Below are positions 17,312 to 28,269 of a stretch of 64,000 nt of DNA, in pieces. The stretch spans positions 47,983 to 111,982 of the forward strand of contig JAJYRI010000001.1 in NCBI GenBank assembly GCA_021794175.1, given 5' to 3'. Position 1 is the stretch's first letter; every line of letters starts with the position of its first letter. The notes below the pieces were generated by a model. That model was not told the origin of the DNA, made no database searches, and saw only the letters and a program-made list of their open reading frames with translations. Made by a program: the position numbers and the translations under genes. Source of the stretch: a bacterium (GTDB taxonomy: Bacteria; Vulcanimicrobiota; Vulcanimicrobiia; Vulcanimicrobiales; Vulcanimicrobiaceae).

Positions 17312-18466
17312 ATGGCACGCAGAAAGGTGGCGATCCTCGGCTCGACGGGGTCGATCGGAACGCAAGCACTCGACGTCATCGCCGCAAATCCCGAGCGCTT
17401 TGAAGTGGTCGCTCTTGCAGCCGGTGCAAACCGATCGCTCCTCGAGCAGCAGGTACGGATCTTTCATCCTCAGGTGGTCGTCGATGCGCGAACGGGAACC
17501 GAAGGGCTCGTGCGTGCTGCGACGGGAAGCGGTGCCGATATCGTCCTTGCGGCGACCACCGGAGCGGTCGCCTTCGATGCGCTCTTCGCCGCCGCCGAGC
17601 GTGGTATCGATCTCGCCGTCGCCAATAAAGAAGCGATCGTTGCCGCCGGCGAGTTGTTGGTCGATGCGAGCGTTCGCGGTGGAGGACGATTACTACCCGT
17701 CGATTCCGAGCATAGCGCGCTCTTCCAATGCCTCGTCGGCGAGGATCGCGCCCGCGTTGCAGCGCTGCTGATTACGGCCTCGGGCGGCCCGTTTCGCACG
17801 GCGTCGACGGAGATGCTCGCGTCGGCGACGCTCGAGCAGGCATTGAATCATCCCACCTGGCGAATGGGCACGAAAAACACCATCGATTCGGCAACGCTGA
17901 TGAATAAAGGGTTGGAAGTCATCGAGGCGGCGCGGCTCTTCTCGATGCCGGCCGAGCGAGTGCTGGTGGTCGTCCATCCGCAGTCGCTGCTCCATGGCGC
18001 GGTGCTCTTCGCCGACGGTAGCGTCAAGGCACAGCTCTGCGCCCCCGACATGCGGGTTCCCATCGGGTATGCCCTCGCGTACCCCGATCGCCTCGAGGCG
18101 GCCTCCTCGGCGGCACCCTCCGACCCGCTCGAACTGCTGGGGGCACAACCGAATTCCAGCCTGCTGCGTTATGATTACGAACGTGTCGATACGCAGCGCT
18201 TCCCCAGCCTGGCCCTCGCCTACGACGCCCTGCGGCGCGGCGGTTGTGCCCCGGCCGTGCTCTCCGCGGCAAACGAGATCGCCGTTGAGGCCTTCGTTGC
18301 CGGCGGCATTCGGTTCGGGGATATCCCTCTGCTCGTCGGAGAAGCGCTCGCGGGGCTCCCGGCGTACGATCTCACGCTCCCGGGCCTTCGCATCGCCGAT
18401 GCAGCGGCCCGAACTTTCGTGCGCGCTCGCCTCGCCGGGCGCGCTTCCCTCTCACCCGGAGTCTAA
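17312..18466 (+). CDS. dxr: 1-deoxy-D-xylulose 5-phosphate reductoisomerase
   Basis: 384-residue MEP-pathway enzyme that converts DXP to MEP with NADPH. The N-terminus has KVAILGSTGSIGTQALDVI (nucleotide binding). LAVANKEAIVAAGELL, PVDSEHSALFQCL, ITASGGPFR and WRMGTKNTIDSATLMNKGLE form the substrate and metal site. Start ATG 17312 follows cdsA directly; a longer frame inside cdsA is not real. Together with ispG this makes the cluster a MEP/lipid block. Confidence 0.97.
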   Translation: MARRKVAILGSTGSIGTQALDVIAANPERFEVVALAAGANRSLLEQQVRIFHPQVVVDARTGTEGLVRAATGSGADIVLAATTGAVAFDALFAAAERGIDLAVANKEAIVAAGELLVDASVRGGGRLLPVDSEHSALFQCLVGEDRARVAALLITASGGPFRTASTEMLASATLEQALNHPTWRMGTKNTIDSATLMNKGLEVIEAARLFSMPAERVLVVVHPQSLLHGAVLFADGSVKAQLCAPDMRVPIGYALAYPDRLEAASSAAPSDPLELLGAQPNSSLLRYDYERVDTQRFPSLALAYDALRRGGCAPAVLSAANEIAVEAFVAGGIRFGDIPLLVGEALAGLPAYDLTLPGLRIADAAARTFVRARLAGRASLSPGV

Positions 18467-19596
18467 ATGCATCTTTTGTCGTTAATTCCGATCGCGATGT
18501 TCGGAAAAATCCTGACGTTCCTCGTCATGCTTTCGATTCTCGTGGTGCTCCACGAGCTCGGGCATTTTTTTATCGCGCGTCGCAACGGCGTGCGCGTGAA
18601 TGAATTCGCGTTGGGAATGGGGCCGAAAATCTTCGGGTATACCAGCCCGCGAAGCGGCACGCTCTATTCGGTACGGGCGCTTCCGATCGGCGGATACTGC
18701 GCGATGCTCGGTGAGGACGGGACGCGAACGCAGGCCGAACAGCAACGGGAATTTCGCGGTACGCAGCAGGCAGAAGAAGGCGACTTTCAGAGCAAGCGGC
18801 CGCTCGCGCGCCTGGCGATCGTGCTCGCCGGGCCGATCGTCAATTTTCTTCTTGCCTATGTGATTCTTTTTATCGGCATCGTGGCATTCGGGGTTGCTTC
18901 CTCCCAGCCGAACACCGTCGTCGCCCTGGTCGAGAGCGGCTCGCCGGCGCAGCGCGCTGGGATCGCCCCCGGCGACAAGATCCTTGCCGTGAACGGCATT
19001 CCGTATTCCAGCGGCACATCGTTGGTGAAGAAACTGCACGGTTCGCTTGGAAAGACGCTGCGGATCGGTTTTCTGCACGACGGCGCGACGCTCGTGCGCG
19101 TCGCCGTTCCCGCACCCTGCCCGGGGAATCCACGCGACGGCTGCATCGGAATCGAGGCGAGCGTTCCTTACGAGCGCGTCGGCCTCAAAGATGCCTTCAT
19201 CGATGCGGGCTACACCTACGGCTTGATCGCCGCGCAAAGCGTCGGCAGTATCGAGAAGCTCGTCACGCATTTCACGAAGTATGCGGGGCAGGTCAGCGGG
19301 CCGATCGGCATCGGCCGCGCCGCGATTGCGATTCAAGATCTCGGCTGGGGTCCGTATTTTGCACTCGCGGCTACGATCTCGTTCGCACTCGGACTCTTTA
19401 ACCTCTTGCCGATTCCCGCGCTCGACGGCGGCCGTGCCGCATTCATTATCGCCGAATTGATTCGCGGCAAACCGGTCGATCCGGAGCGCGAAGCGATGGT
19501 CCATTTCGCGGGCTTTGCCGTCGTGCTCGCGCTCTTCGCCGTCATCGCCGTTCACGATATCGGCAACATTATCGCCGGTAAAGGGGCGCTGAACTG

Positions 19597-19597
<1 letters not shown>
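18467..19597 (+). CDS. rseP: RIP metalloprotease (site-2 protease)
   Basis: 376-residue M50 intramembrane zinc protease. HELGH is at residues 29-33 in the first membrane segment, a PDZ domain covers about 120-200 (VALVESGSPAQRAGIAPGDKILAVNG), and the third ligand lies in NLLPIPALDGGRA. It would cleave membrane-anchored anti-sigma factors or signal remnants. It starts on the base after the dxr stop; MFGKIL at residue 11 is an alternative start. Overlaps ispG by one base (TGATG). Confidence 0.95.
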
Positions 19598-20735
<1,138 letters not shown>

Positions 20736-20739
<4 letters not shown>

Positions 20740-21206
20740 CCTACACCGTTCCACGCGCTCGCACGATCTTGCTGACCTGCGCGCTGGCCGGCTTTGCGGC
20801 CCTTTGGCTCGCGCTCGCGCAGCGCCCGGAGCTGCGCGTGAACGGCCGCGTGGTCGATCCGCGCGTCGCGCCGTTCGTTACCGCCGACGAACATCTCTTT
20901 CTTCCGGTTCGTGGAATAGCGCGGCGCGTCGGCGGCCGGATCGAGCTGATCCCTGCAAAACGCGAGGTGATCCTCATGCGCGGGCGCACCGTCGTGCGCT
21001 TTCGGCTCGGGGATCGCTATGCGAATCTCAACGGGCGGGCGATCGAATTAAGTCGCGCGCCGTTCGTGCTGCATGGCCGAACGATGGTCGATGCGGCGAT
21101 TATTTCGCGCGCGTTCGCCGTCCACGTAGCATACGAGAAGGCGAAGAACCGGGTCGATATTCTCACCCCGGGTCTCAATTTTCAGGGCGCCGTTAAACCT
21201 CGCTGA
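20736..21206 (+). CDS. Stalk (copper-amine-oxidase N) domain protein
   Basis: 156 residues. One hydrophobic segment (about residues 10-28, ILLTCALAGFAALWLALA) acts as signal or anchor, followed by a Cu-amine-oxidase-N domain (LRVNGRVVDPRVAPFVTADEHLFLPVRGIARRVGG, given here in summary form). The repeat of V-N-G and F-L-P-V-R is diagnostic. Such domains bind cell-wall or envelope components in Firmicutes and related phyla. It overlaps ispG by ATGA and converges with the permease gene (14-bp overlap). Confidence 0.82.
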
Positions 21207-22716
21207 GCCCTTCGGGTTCGTCGACCGGTACGATTTGCTCGGGGTTCGAGCGCCAGAATCCATAGCTGAAGAAGAAGATCAAACCGATCACGAGCGCGCC
21301 GGCGAACCATTCCCAGGTCGTGCGCGAGAGCCCGAAGATCGCGAGAAAGAGCGACGACACGATGCCCAAGATCGGGAAGAGCGGCACGAAGGGCACGCGG
21401 AAGCTCCGCGGCATATCGGGCTTGCGCTTGCGCAGGTAGAGAACCCCGGCGCAGACGACGGTGAAGGCGATCAGCGTACCGATATTGACGAGATTCAAGA
21501 GCTGATTGAGCGGGACCACAAGCGTGAGGATGGCGACGGCAAAGCCGGTAAACATCGTGGTATTCACCGGTGTTTTGAATTTCGGATGCACCTTGGCGAC
21601 GATTGGCGGCAGCATTTTGTCGCGGGCCATTACATAAAATATTCGCGACTGGCCGAGGAGCGAACTGAGCGCAACGCTCGTCGTGCCGGCGAGCACGCCG
21701 ATCACGATAATCGCGCTGACGAACGGAAGGTGCAGCGGGGCAAGGGCGATGACCAGCGGATCTTTGATCGGCACCGTCGACCACGGCATCGCGCCGACGA
21801 GCACGATCGCCGTCGCACAGTAGATGAGCGTTCCGATTCCCAAGGCCCCGAGAACGCCGAGCGGTACGTCGCGCTTGGGGTTCTTACACTCTTCGGCGGT
21901 CGTCGTGGCGGTATCGAAACCGATGTAACTAAAGAAGACGTACGCCGCGATCGCGACGATGCCGTAGGGTTGAACGGTTGAGTTATAGTCCGCCGAGCCC
22001 CCGAACGGTGTGAGCTTCCCCCAACCAAACGGATTGAAATCGTGGAGGTTTGCCGGATGGAAGAGAAAGAGTCCGGCGACGATAAAGACCATCAACGCCG
22101 AAATTTTTAGGACGACGAAGACGTTATTGGTCGTCGCAGTTTCGCGGATGCCGACCGAGAGTAGGAGCGAGAGCGCGAGAACGAAGAGCGCCCCGACGAC
22201 GTCGACTTGAGAATGCGCGAGATCCCAAGTGTTGAGCTGCCACCATTGCCCGTGAATAACGAGATTCGATTGCTGCGCCCACGCCGGGAGAACCAACCCG
22301 ATCGACTTCAAAACATCTTGAAAGGCAGCTGAAAATTGCTGTGCGACCGGTGCGGCGCTTATTCCGTATTCGAAGATCAGCGCGAATCCGATAATCCAGG
22401 CAAAGAGTTTGCCCATCGTCGCATAGGCGTAGGTGTACGCGCTTCCGGCGATCGGCACCATCGCGCCGAGCTCGGCATAGCAGAGCGCGGCGAAGAACGA
22501 TGTGATTCCGGCGAGGAGATAGCTGACGATGACTGCCGGGCCCGCGCCCTTGACGCCGGTGCCGATGGTGGTGAAGATGCCGCCGCCGATCATCGTGCCG
22601 AGCCCGATTGCTACGAGATCTTTCGCCGATAGAGCGCGTTTGAGAATTTTTCGTTGTGCGAGCGCGCGCAGCCGCTCGACGTTCGTTGTAGCGAACAGCC
22701 GTTCAAAAAATGCCAT
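21193..22716 (-). CDS. APC-family amino acid permease
   Basis: 507-residue transporter with about 12 membrane segments. The N-terminal GLGTMIGGGIFTTIGTG is the unwound TM1 substrate motif of cationic/neutral amino acid permeases. VAIAAYVFFSYIGFDTATTTAEE and CKNPKRDVPLG are typical of the CAT/YfnA subgroup. The substrate is an amino acid by family; which one cannot be told. Single-gene unit facing the stalk gene. Confidence 0.92.
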   Translation of the reverse strand: MAFFERLFATTNVERLRALAQRKILKRALSAKDLVAIGLGTMIGGGIFTTIGTGVKGAGPAVIVSYLLAGITSFFAALCYAELGAMVPIAGSAYTYAYATMGKLFAWIIGFALIFEYGISAAPVAQQFSAAFQDVLKSIGLVLPAWAQQSNLVIHGQWWQLNTWDLAHSQVDVVGALFVLALSLLLSVGIRETATTNNVFVVLKISALMVFIVAGLFLFHPANLHDFNPFGWGKLTPFGGSADYNSTVQPYGIVAIAAYVFFSYIGFDTATTTAEECKNPKRDVPLGVLGALGIGTLIYCATAIVLVGAMPWSTVPIKDPLVIALAPLHLPFVSAIIVIGVLAGTTSVALSSLLGQSRIFYVMARDKMLPPIVAKVHPKFKTPVNTTMFTGFAVAILTLVVPLNQLLNLVNIGTLIAFTVVCAGVLYLRKRKPDMPRSFRVPFVPLFPILGIVSSLFLAIFGLSRTTWEWFAGALVIGLIFFFSYGFWRSNPEQIVPVDEPEGLSEV

Positions 22717-22814
22717 CGGCCGCGCTCTTCGCAGGCCCGGTCGCAGCGTCCCCCTAGCGTAGGAGGCGTTCCCCTACCGGCGGCGGATTTCGAAGGCTCT
22801 GCCCTCGGCGATAG

Positions 22815-23417
22815 TTAGAGCGGCGGCGGGGTGCCTTTCGGGTTCCAGAGGTATTCGGGCTCGCGTAACTCGGCGTTGATCCAGCGCGACCAGACGAAGA
22901 GCGCATCGGAGAGGCGATTGAGAAAGTGCAGGGTTTCGATCGAAAGCCCCTCCTCTTCCCCGCGTAAGGTGACGAGCAAGCGCTCTGCACGCCGGCAGAT
23001 CGTGCGCGCCAGGTGGAGAAACGCACCGGTCGGGGCCCCGCCGGGGTGGATAAAATTCGCGAGCGGCTCGAGGTCGCGCTGCGCTTCGTCGATCGCTCGT
23101 TCGAGTGCAAGCACATCCTCCGCAGAGGTGAGCGGCATACCCTCCCAGCGGTTGCTCGGTAACGTGGCGAGATCGCTCCCCAAATTGAAGAGGGCGTCCT
23201 GCACCCAATTCAGCCATGCATCGAGGCGCTTTGCGCGTTCGTGCGTCGCCAGGAGCGGCCGGAGCGCGGTGCGGGCGAGCCCGATCGCGCTCGAGAGTTC
23301 GTCGACCGTTCCATAGGTCTCGATGCGCAGGCTATTCTTGGCGATGCGCTGGCCGCCGACGAGACCGGTGCTACCGTCATCGCCGGTGCGCGTATAGATG
23401 CGGGTAAGTTTGGGCAT
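22815..23417 (-). CDS. Cob(I)alamin adenosyltransferase, PduO type
   Basis: 200-residue trimeric ATP:cobalamin adenosyltransferase that makes adenosylcobalamin. The N-terminus TRIYTRTGDDGSTGLVGGQRI is the ATP-binding signature, followed by TYGTVDELSSAIGLAR, NFIHPGGAPTGAFLHLARTICRRAER and LNRLSDALFVWSRWIN. Start chosen at 23417 (MPKLTRI); a longer frame runs into proS. It shares a 66-bp divergent gap with proS. Confidence 0.93.
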   Translation of the reverse strand: MPKLTRIYTRTGDDGSTGLVGGQRIAKNSLRIETYGTVDELSSAIGLARTALRPLLATHERAKRLDAWLNWVQDALFNLGSDLATLPSNRWEGMPLTSAEDVLALERAIDEAQRDLEPLANFIHPGGAPTGAFLHLARTICRRAERLLVTLRGEEEGLSIETLHFLNRLSDALFVWSRWINAELREPEYLWNPKGTPPPL

Positions 23418-23483
23418 GGACGGCTCCCGAGTTCGCGTCCGCGCGCAGGCGGCCCCGCTAAATCGCGCGAACCCGGTGCGCCT

Positions 23484-24941
23484 ATGTCCGAAGCTCCCGT
23501 TGCGCTCCCCAAGTCGATCCCGCCGAAATCCGAGGATCTCTCGGCGTGGTATACCGCGGTCTGTCTGAAGGCCGAACTGATCTCCTATGCACCGGTCCGC
23601 GGATGCGTCGTCCTGCGTCCGTACGGCTACGGCCTCTGGGAGAATCTTCAGCGCGAACTCGACGCGCGGTTCAAAGCGACGGGGCACGAGAATGCCTATT
23701 TCCCGCTTTTGATTCCCGAGAGTCTGCTGACCAAAGAGGCGGAGCACGTCGAAGGCTTTGCACCCGAGGTCGCCTGGGTAACCCACGGCGGAGGAGAGAA
23801 GCTCACCGAACGATTGGCGATTCGCCCGACCTCCGAAGTCACGATCGGTACCATGTACGCGCAGTGGGTCCAATCCTACCGCGACCTTCCGATCCTCATC
23901 AATCAGTGGGCCAACGTCGTGCGCTGGGAGAAAGCGACGCGTCCGTTTTTGCGCACGATGGAATTTCTCTGGCAAGAGGGGCATACCGCACACGCAACGG
24001 CGGAAGAGGCGCGCGAGGAGACGCTGAAGATGCTCGGCGTCTACGAAGAATTCGCGCGGAACGTCGCGGCCTTGCCGGTGCTCAGCGGGCCGAAGAGCGC
24101 GAGCGAACGCTTCCCGGGGGCGGTCGAGACCTACAGCATCGAAGCCTTAATGCCCGACGGTAAAGCACTCCAATCGGGGACCTCGCACGATCTCGGGCAG
24201 AATTTTTCGCGGGCCTTCGATATTGCGTTCACCGATCTCGACGGCACGGTAAAGTTTGCTTATACGACCTCATGGGGCGTTTCCTGGCGGATGCTCGGCG
24301 CGACGATTATGGCGCACGGCGACGACCGCGGCCTGCGCCTTCCGCCCAAGCTCGCGCCGATCGAAGCGGTTTTCGTGCCGATCGTTCGTGGTGAGGATCG
24401 GCGCGCGATCGAGCGCGCGCACGAATTGGCCGCAACGCTCAAACGTTCGGGGATGCGGGTGCGCGTCGACGATCGCGACCAATCACCGGGATGGAAGTAT
24501 GCCGAGTGGGAGATGCGCGGCGTACCGGTGCGTATCGAGATCGGCCCGCGGGACGTCGATGCAGGCAGCGTCGTGCTCGTTCGACGCGACCTGGAGAAAG
24601 GTGTTGCGGACCGCTCGCGCAGCATCGCCGTCGACACGCTCGAAGGAGAATTACGCCGCACGCTCGAGCTGGTGCAAGAGTCGCTCTATGCCCAAGCGAA
24701 AGCCGCGCTCGATGCGCGCATCATCCGCATCGTCGATCGCGACGCCTTTTTTTCCGCGGCGCGCGAACGGGCGGGAATGCTCGATATCGCTTGGTGCGAC
24801 CGCGCGGAGTGCGAAGCGCACATCAAAGCGGAATGTTCGGCGACGACGCGCGTCCTTCGGCCGCTCGACGGCGACGAGAAAACTTGCGTGGCCTGCGGCG
24901 AGCCGGCGAAGGTACGTGCCTACGTTGCGGCATCCTATTAA
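23484..24941 (+). CDS. proS: Prolyl-tRNA synthetase, archaeal/eukaryal type
   Basis: 485-residue class II synthetase. It has no bacterial editing insertion and has the C-terminal zinc-like extension of type 3 ProRS (CDRAECEAHIKAECS and KTCVACGEPAKVRAY). Class II motifs: LRPYGYGLWENLQRELD, RPTSEVTIGTMYAQW, FLRTMEFLWQEGHTAHATAEEA. Similar forms exist in Thermus and other bacteria. ATG at 23484 is chosen from the family N-terminus; a longer upstream frame overlaps the cobalamin gene. Confidence 0.95.
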   Translation: MSEAPVALPKSIPPKSEDLSAWYTAVCLKAELISYAPVRGCVVLRPYGYGLWENLQRELDARFKATGHENAYFPLLIPESLLTKEAEHVEGFAPEVAWVTHGGGEKLTERLAIRPTSEVTIGTMYAQWVQSYRDLPILINQWANVVRWEKATRPFLRTMEFLWQEGHTAHATAEEAREETLKMLGVYEEFARNVAALPVLSGPKSASERFPGAVETYSIEALMPDGKALQSGTSHDLGQNFSRAFDIAFTDLDGTVKFAYTTSWGVSWRMLGATIMAHGDDRGLRLPPKLAPIEAVFVPIVRGEDRRAIERAHELAATLKRSGMRVRVDDRDQSPGWKYAEWEMRGVPVRIEIGPRDVDAGSVVLVRRDLEKGVADRSRSIAVDTLEGELRRTLELVQESLYAQAKAALDARIIRIVDRDAFFSAARERAGMLDIAWCDRAECEAHIKAECSATTRVLRPLDGDEKTCVACGEPAKVRAYVAASY

Positions 24942-25497
24942 GGCGGTCGGCGCGGCGCTCGTCGCGCTGCTGATGTTGACGACTCCGGGGATCGTCCGTG
25001 CGGCGCAACGCGTTCATCCGTCGATCGCGCAGATCGATGCCGAAGCCCGCGCGCGCGGTAATCGGCGCGCGCTCGCCGTCGCGATCGGGGAGCGACTTTT
25101 TTCGCGCGTGCTTCCGGTCCAATTGCTCGAGATTCGGGCCGCCGGACTGCGCGACCGGGCCTACGTCGGGCTGCGCTTTTCCGGCGAGAAATTTCATGGG
25201 GCGGTGAGCAAAGCGCAACTCGACCGAGAGCTCGTCGACGCGGTAGAAACCTCGTTCGCGATCTCGCCGCAGGTGCGCGAAGTCGATTGCTGGATCGTCG
25301 TGCCGATTCCGGTAGCGCCCGGCACGGTCGTCTCCGGGGATAAGGCGATGCCGACCGAGCGCGACGTGTTGACGCTCAGCGTCCGGCGCGGCGAGAGCGC
25401 GACGGAGATCGCGCATCGCCTGCAGGCGGGGATCGGCGTGGTGACCGATCCGCACTGGGTCGCGCGCGCGCTCGTGCGCGGGAGCGTCCATGCGTAA
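24916..25497 (+). CDS. Secreted hypothetical protein
   Basis: About 193 residues if read from GTG 24916 (TTG 24925 also possible; both inside the end of proS). A plausible signal peptide ends in LVALLMLTTPGIVRAA. The mature part has RVLPVQLLEIRAAG, a central KFHGAVSKAQLDREL and QVREVDCWIVVPIPV. No family recognised. It overlaps the M16 protease start by 8 bp, which suggests co-translation. Confidence 0.6.
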   Translation: MPTLRHPIKAVGAALVALLMLTTPGIVRAAQRVHPSIAQIDAEARARGNRRALAVAIGERLFSRVLPVQLLEIRAAGLRDRAYVGLRFSGEKFHGAVSKAQLDRELVDAVETSFAISPQVREVDCWIVVPIPVAPGTVVSGDKAMPTERDVLTLSVRRGESATEIAHRLQAGIGVVTDPHWVARALVRGSVHA

Positions 25498-26746
25498 GAA
25501 GAGCGTGTTGGAGAACGGGATCCGTGTCATCACCGAATCGATGTCCTCGGTTCGCTCCGCGAGTATCGGCTTATGGGTTGACGTCGGTTCGAGCGCGGAG
25601 GCTCCGCACTTGCGCGGGATCTCGCACATGGTCGAACATATGCTGTTCAAGGGAACGCATCGCCGGAGTGCGCGCGAGATCGCCGAGGCGCTCGATTCCG
25701 TCGGTGGCGATCTGAATGCATTCACCGATAAAGAGACGACCTGCTATTACGCAAAGGTCATCGATCGGCACGTCCCACTGGCCATCGACGTGCTCTCCGA
25801 TATGCTCGCGCACTCGCTCTTCGACCCCGAGGAGTTGCACAAAGAGCGGAATGTCGTCCTCGAAGAGATTAAAATGTACGAGGATGCTCCCGACGATCTC
25901 GTGCATGAGATCTTCTCCCAGCAACTCTGGGAGGGATCCGATCTCGGTGCGCCGACCATCGGCTTCCCCGAGACCGTTTCCGCGTTGGAAGCGAGCGATC
26001 TGCACGCGCATCTTGCCGCACATTACGCACCGAATGCCGTGGTGCTCTGCGCCGCCGGAAACGTCGATCACGACGAGATCGTCGCGTTAACGCGCGCGGC
26101 GCTCGGCGAGCAGCGCGGCATCGCGAAATTGCCCGTCGCTACCGCGCCCCCCGTTCGTACCTCGCTCGTGCGTCGAAGTAAAGATATCGAGCAGGTGCAT
26201 CTCGTTCTCGGCGGCCCGAGCGTCAGCGCGCGCGACGACCGGCGTTACGCACTCTCGGTCGCGCAAACGATTCTCGGCGGCGGAATGTCGAGCCGGCTCT
26301 TTCAGGAAGTTCGCGAGAAACGCGGGCTCGTCTATACGATTACGGCGTACGGGAGCACCTATCGCGAGGCCGGTAGCCTGGCGGTTTATGCCGGCACGTC
26401 GCTAAAAAATGCCCAGCCATGCATCGACACCATTCTCGATGAGGTGGATCGGCTCGCGAGCGAACCGGTCGGCAACGAAGAGCTGCGACAGGCGAAGGAA
26501 CACCTGAAGGGCAGCATGATGCTCGGACTTGAGAGCACGTCGAGCCGCATGATGCGCCTCGGGCGCCAAGAACTCGTCCATAGCCGGGAGATTCCGCAAG
26601 AGGAGATCGAGGCGCAGATCGATGCGGTGAGCACCGATGCGGTACTCGAGGTCGCGCGACTCGCCTTTACGCCGCAACAACGCGCGCTCGCGCTCGTCGG
26701 GCCGACTGCTGCCGCCGAGATCGGATGGGGAGCGCACGGTGCATAG
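25490..26746 (+). CDS. M16 family zinc protease (insulinase-like)
   Basis: 418-residue single M16 unit similar to the mitochondrial processing peptidase beta / PqqF-YmxG group. The inverted zinc motif HMVEH is at residues 46-50 (RGISHMVEHMLFKGTH), and the third ligand region is VVLEEIKMYEDAPDD. The C-terminal RLGRQELV and SSRLFQEVREKRGLVYTI are conserved. It would cleave small peptides in the cytoplasm or periplasm. Starts inside the preceding secreted protein and overlaps the Amj gene. Confidence 0.93.
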   Translation: MRKKSVLENGIRVITESMSSVRSASIGLWVDVGSSAEAPHLRGISHMVEHMLFKGTHRRSAREIAEALDSVGGDLNAFTDKETTCYYAKVIDRHVPLAIDVLSDMLAHSLFDPEELHKERNVVLEEIKMYEDAPDDLVHEIFSQQLWEGSDLGAPTIGFPETVSALEASDLHAHLAAHYAPNAVVLCAAGNVDHDEIVALTRAALGEQRGIAKLPVATAPPVRTSLVRRSKDIEQVHLVLGGPSVSARDDRRYALSVAQTILGGGMSSRLFQEVREKRGLVYTITAYGSTYREAGSLAVYAGTSLKNAQPCIDTILDEVDRLASEPVGNEELRQAKEHLKGSMMLGLESTSSRMMRLGRQELVHSREIPQEEIEAQIDAVSTDAVLEVARLAFTPQQRALALVGPTAAAEIGWGAHGA

Positions 26747-27620
26747 CCTTCCGCTGATACCGCATCTCTTTTCGGGGAAGCTCTGGGGCGCGATGGTCAT
26801 CACGTTTATCGTGCAGGGCGTGACGATCGGTGCATACGCCGCTCGCCTCGCCGGCGTGCAGACCAAGCGCATCGCTACCTCGATCTCGCTCTTCAACCTC
26901 TTCGTTACGACCGGGCGCCTCGCCAATCTCTTCTCGGCGTTTTTCGTGGGGCCGCTCTCCGACACCGCCGGACACGCGGTGGCGCGCTACCGCCATCATC
27001 CCGGCGATGTCGCGCTCTGGCAGCATACCTTCGAAATACAATTACGATTCATCGTGCTCGCCGGAACCTTCGGGATGATCGTCTTCGCGCTCTTCCTGCC
27101 GATGTTCGCCTATCTCTTCCGGCGCGGCGTCGCCTCGTTTGAGGCGCGCGGCTCGGTGCCGCATGCCGTCGTCCGGCTGCTGCACCCGCGTATTTTTTTG
27201 GAGGTTTTACGAGCGCAGCATTTCCCGACGCTCGCCCAATTACGCGCCTTCCAGTGGCGGCGATTACCGCGACGGATGTTAATCTTCAACGTGCTGGTAA
27301 TGTCGGTCTACGCAATCGGGGTCCAAGCCTCGTTTCTCGCCTCGGTCTTCGACCCGGCCGTCTCGCGCACCGCGATCAGCCTCTCCGGCGTCATCAACGG
27401 CATCGGAACGATACTTTTTACGCTCTTCGTCGATCCGACCTCGTCGATGATTACCGATCAGGCGATCCACGGTAAACGGAGCATCGATGACGTGCGTTCG
27501 ATGGTCTTCTACTTGTCGCTGACGGCAATAATCGGTACGATACTCTCGCAGTTGCTCTTCGTCCCTGCAGCGCTTTTGATCGAGGAGGTAGCCCGCTTTG
27601 CCGTCCACGTTCACTTCTAG
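26739..27620 (+). CDS. amj: Lipid II flippase, Amj family
   Basis: 293-residue polytopic membrane protein. GAMVITFIVQGVTIGAYAAR, then TKRIATSISLFNLFVTTGRL and ANLFSAFFVGPLSDTAG match the Amj/DUF2837 family, whose B. subtilis founder moves lipid II across the membrane when MurJ is absent. GTG 26739 lies 6 bases after GGGGAG and overlaps the M16 gene by 8 bp. Possibly a backup or alternative to MurJ; whether a MurJ is encoded elsewhere cannot be seen here. Confidence 0.85.
   Translation: MHSLPLIPHLFSGKLWGAMVITFIVQGVTIGAYAARLAGVQTKRIATSISLFNLFVTTGRLANLFSAFFVGPLSDTAGHAVARYRHHPGDVALWQHTFEIQLRFIVLAGTFGMIVFALFLPMFAYLFRRGVASFEARGSVPHAVVRLLHPRIFLEVLRAQHFPTLAQLRAFQWRRLPRRMLIFNVLVMSVYAIGVQASFLASVFDPAVSRTAISLSGVINGIGTILFTLFVDPTSSMITDQAIHGKRSIDDVRSMVFYLSLTAIIGTILSQLLFVPAALLIEEVARFAVHVHF
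27582..27589 (+). promoter_or_regulatory. Ribosome binding site deciding a TTG start
   Basis: GAGGAGGT is a strong Shine-Dalgarno sequence 8 bases before the TTG at 27598, inside the end of amj. It is the main reason to start the lipoprotein at that rare codon. Confidence 0.7.
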
Positions 27621-28269
27621 TATCCGCTTGCTCGCCCTCGCCGCGTCGGTGCTCGTGCTGAGCGGTTGCGCGCACTCCGTCGCTTCCTGGATCGCCCAGA
27701 CGCGCGTTCACCAGGGGCGTCTCGCACTCGCTCGCGGCGACGTTCGCGGCGCCGAGCTCTCCTATCGTCTCGCGCTAAAAATCGACCCGCACGACGCAAC
27801 CGTGCGCGAAGGGTATGTCGCCGCCGCCGCCGACCTCGCCCACAAGCAATATACGCTCGGCGACCTTCAGGGCGCATTGGGGACGATCCGTCAGGCCGAA
27901 CATATCGCGCCGAAGGACCTGCGTCTGCAAGCACTTCGAGCCGAGATCGAGAGTGCGAGCCTCAAACAAAGCATCGTCAGCTCGAACTATCCCACCTATC
28001 GCAGCGCGGCGCGCCGTATTCTTGAAGCGTACGCGCAACTCGATATCGCCAACAAGGCGATCGTCCGCAACCTCCATCGCTTTTCCTATACCTACGATAC
28101 CGCCGATCTGACGTCGGCAATTAAAGCGTCATACGAATTAGAGCTCGACGTCGCGCGGAACACCAATCGATTGATTGCCTATCGCCAGCTGGTCAGCTCC
28201 GGCGTCCCCAACGCTGCAGCGTCGAGCTCCTCGAATCTCGGAGGAGCCTCGCTGCTACCCCTTCCCTGA
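27598..28269 (+). CDS. Lipoprotein with TPR-like helical repeats
   Basis: 223 residues starting with TTG, supported by the GAGGAGGT site. The lipobox is LVLSGC (Cys about residue 24), followed by a helical region with AELSYRLALKIDPHDATVREGY and GALGTIRQAEHIAPKDLRL, which look like two or three TPR units. No known function. It overlaps amj by 23 bp and the convergent PMT-like gene by 15 bp. Confidence 0.75.
   Translation: MPSTFTSSIRLLALAASVLVLSGCAHSVASWIAQTRVHQGRLALARGDVRGAELSYRLALKIDPHDATVREGYVAAAADLAHKQYTLGDLQGALGTIRQAEHIAPKDLRLQALRAEIESASLKQSIVSSNYPTYRSAARRILEAYAQLDIANKAIVRNLHRFSYTYDTADLTSAIKASYELELDVARNTNRLIAYRQLVSSGVPNAAASSSSNLGGASLLPLP

Noticed and set aside
18482..19555. 357-codon minus-strand frame over rseP
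   Set aside because: No motif, and rseP has intact HELGH and PDZ segments.
22717..22814. tRNA or small RNA in gap
   Set aside because: About 100 bp with no cloverleaf or conserved RNA feature.
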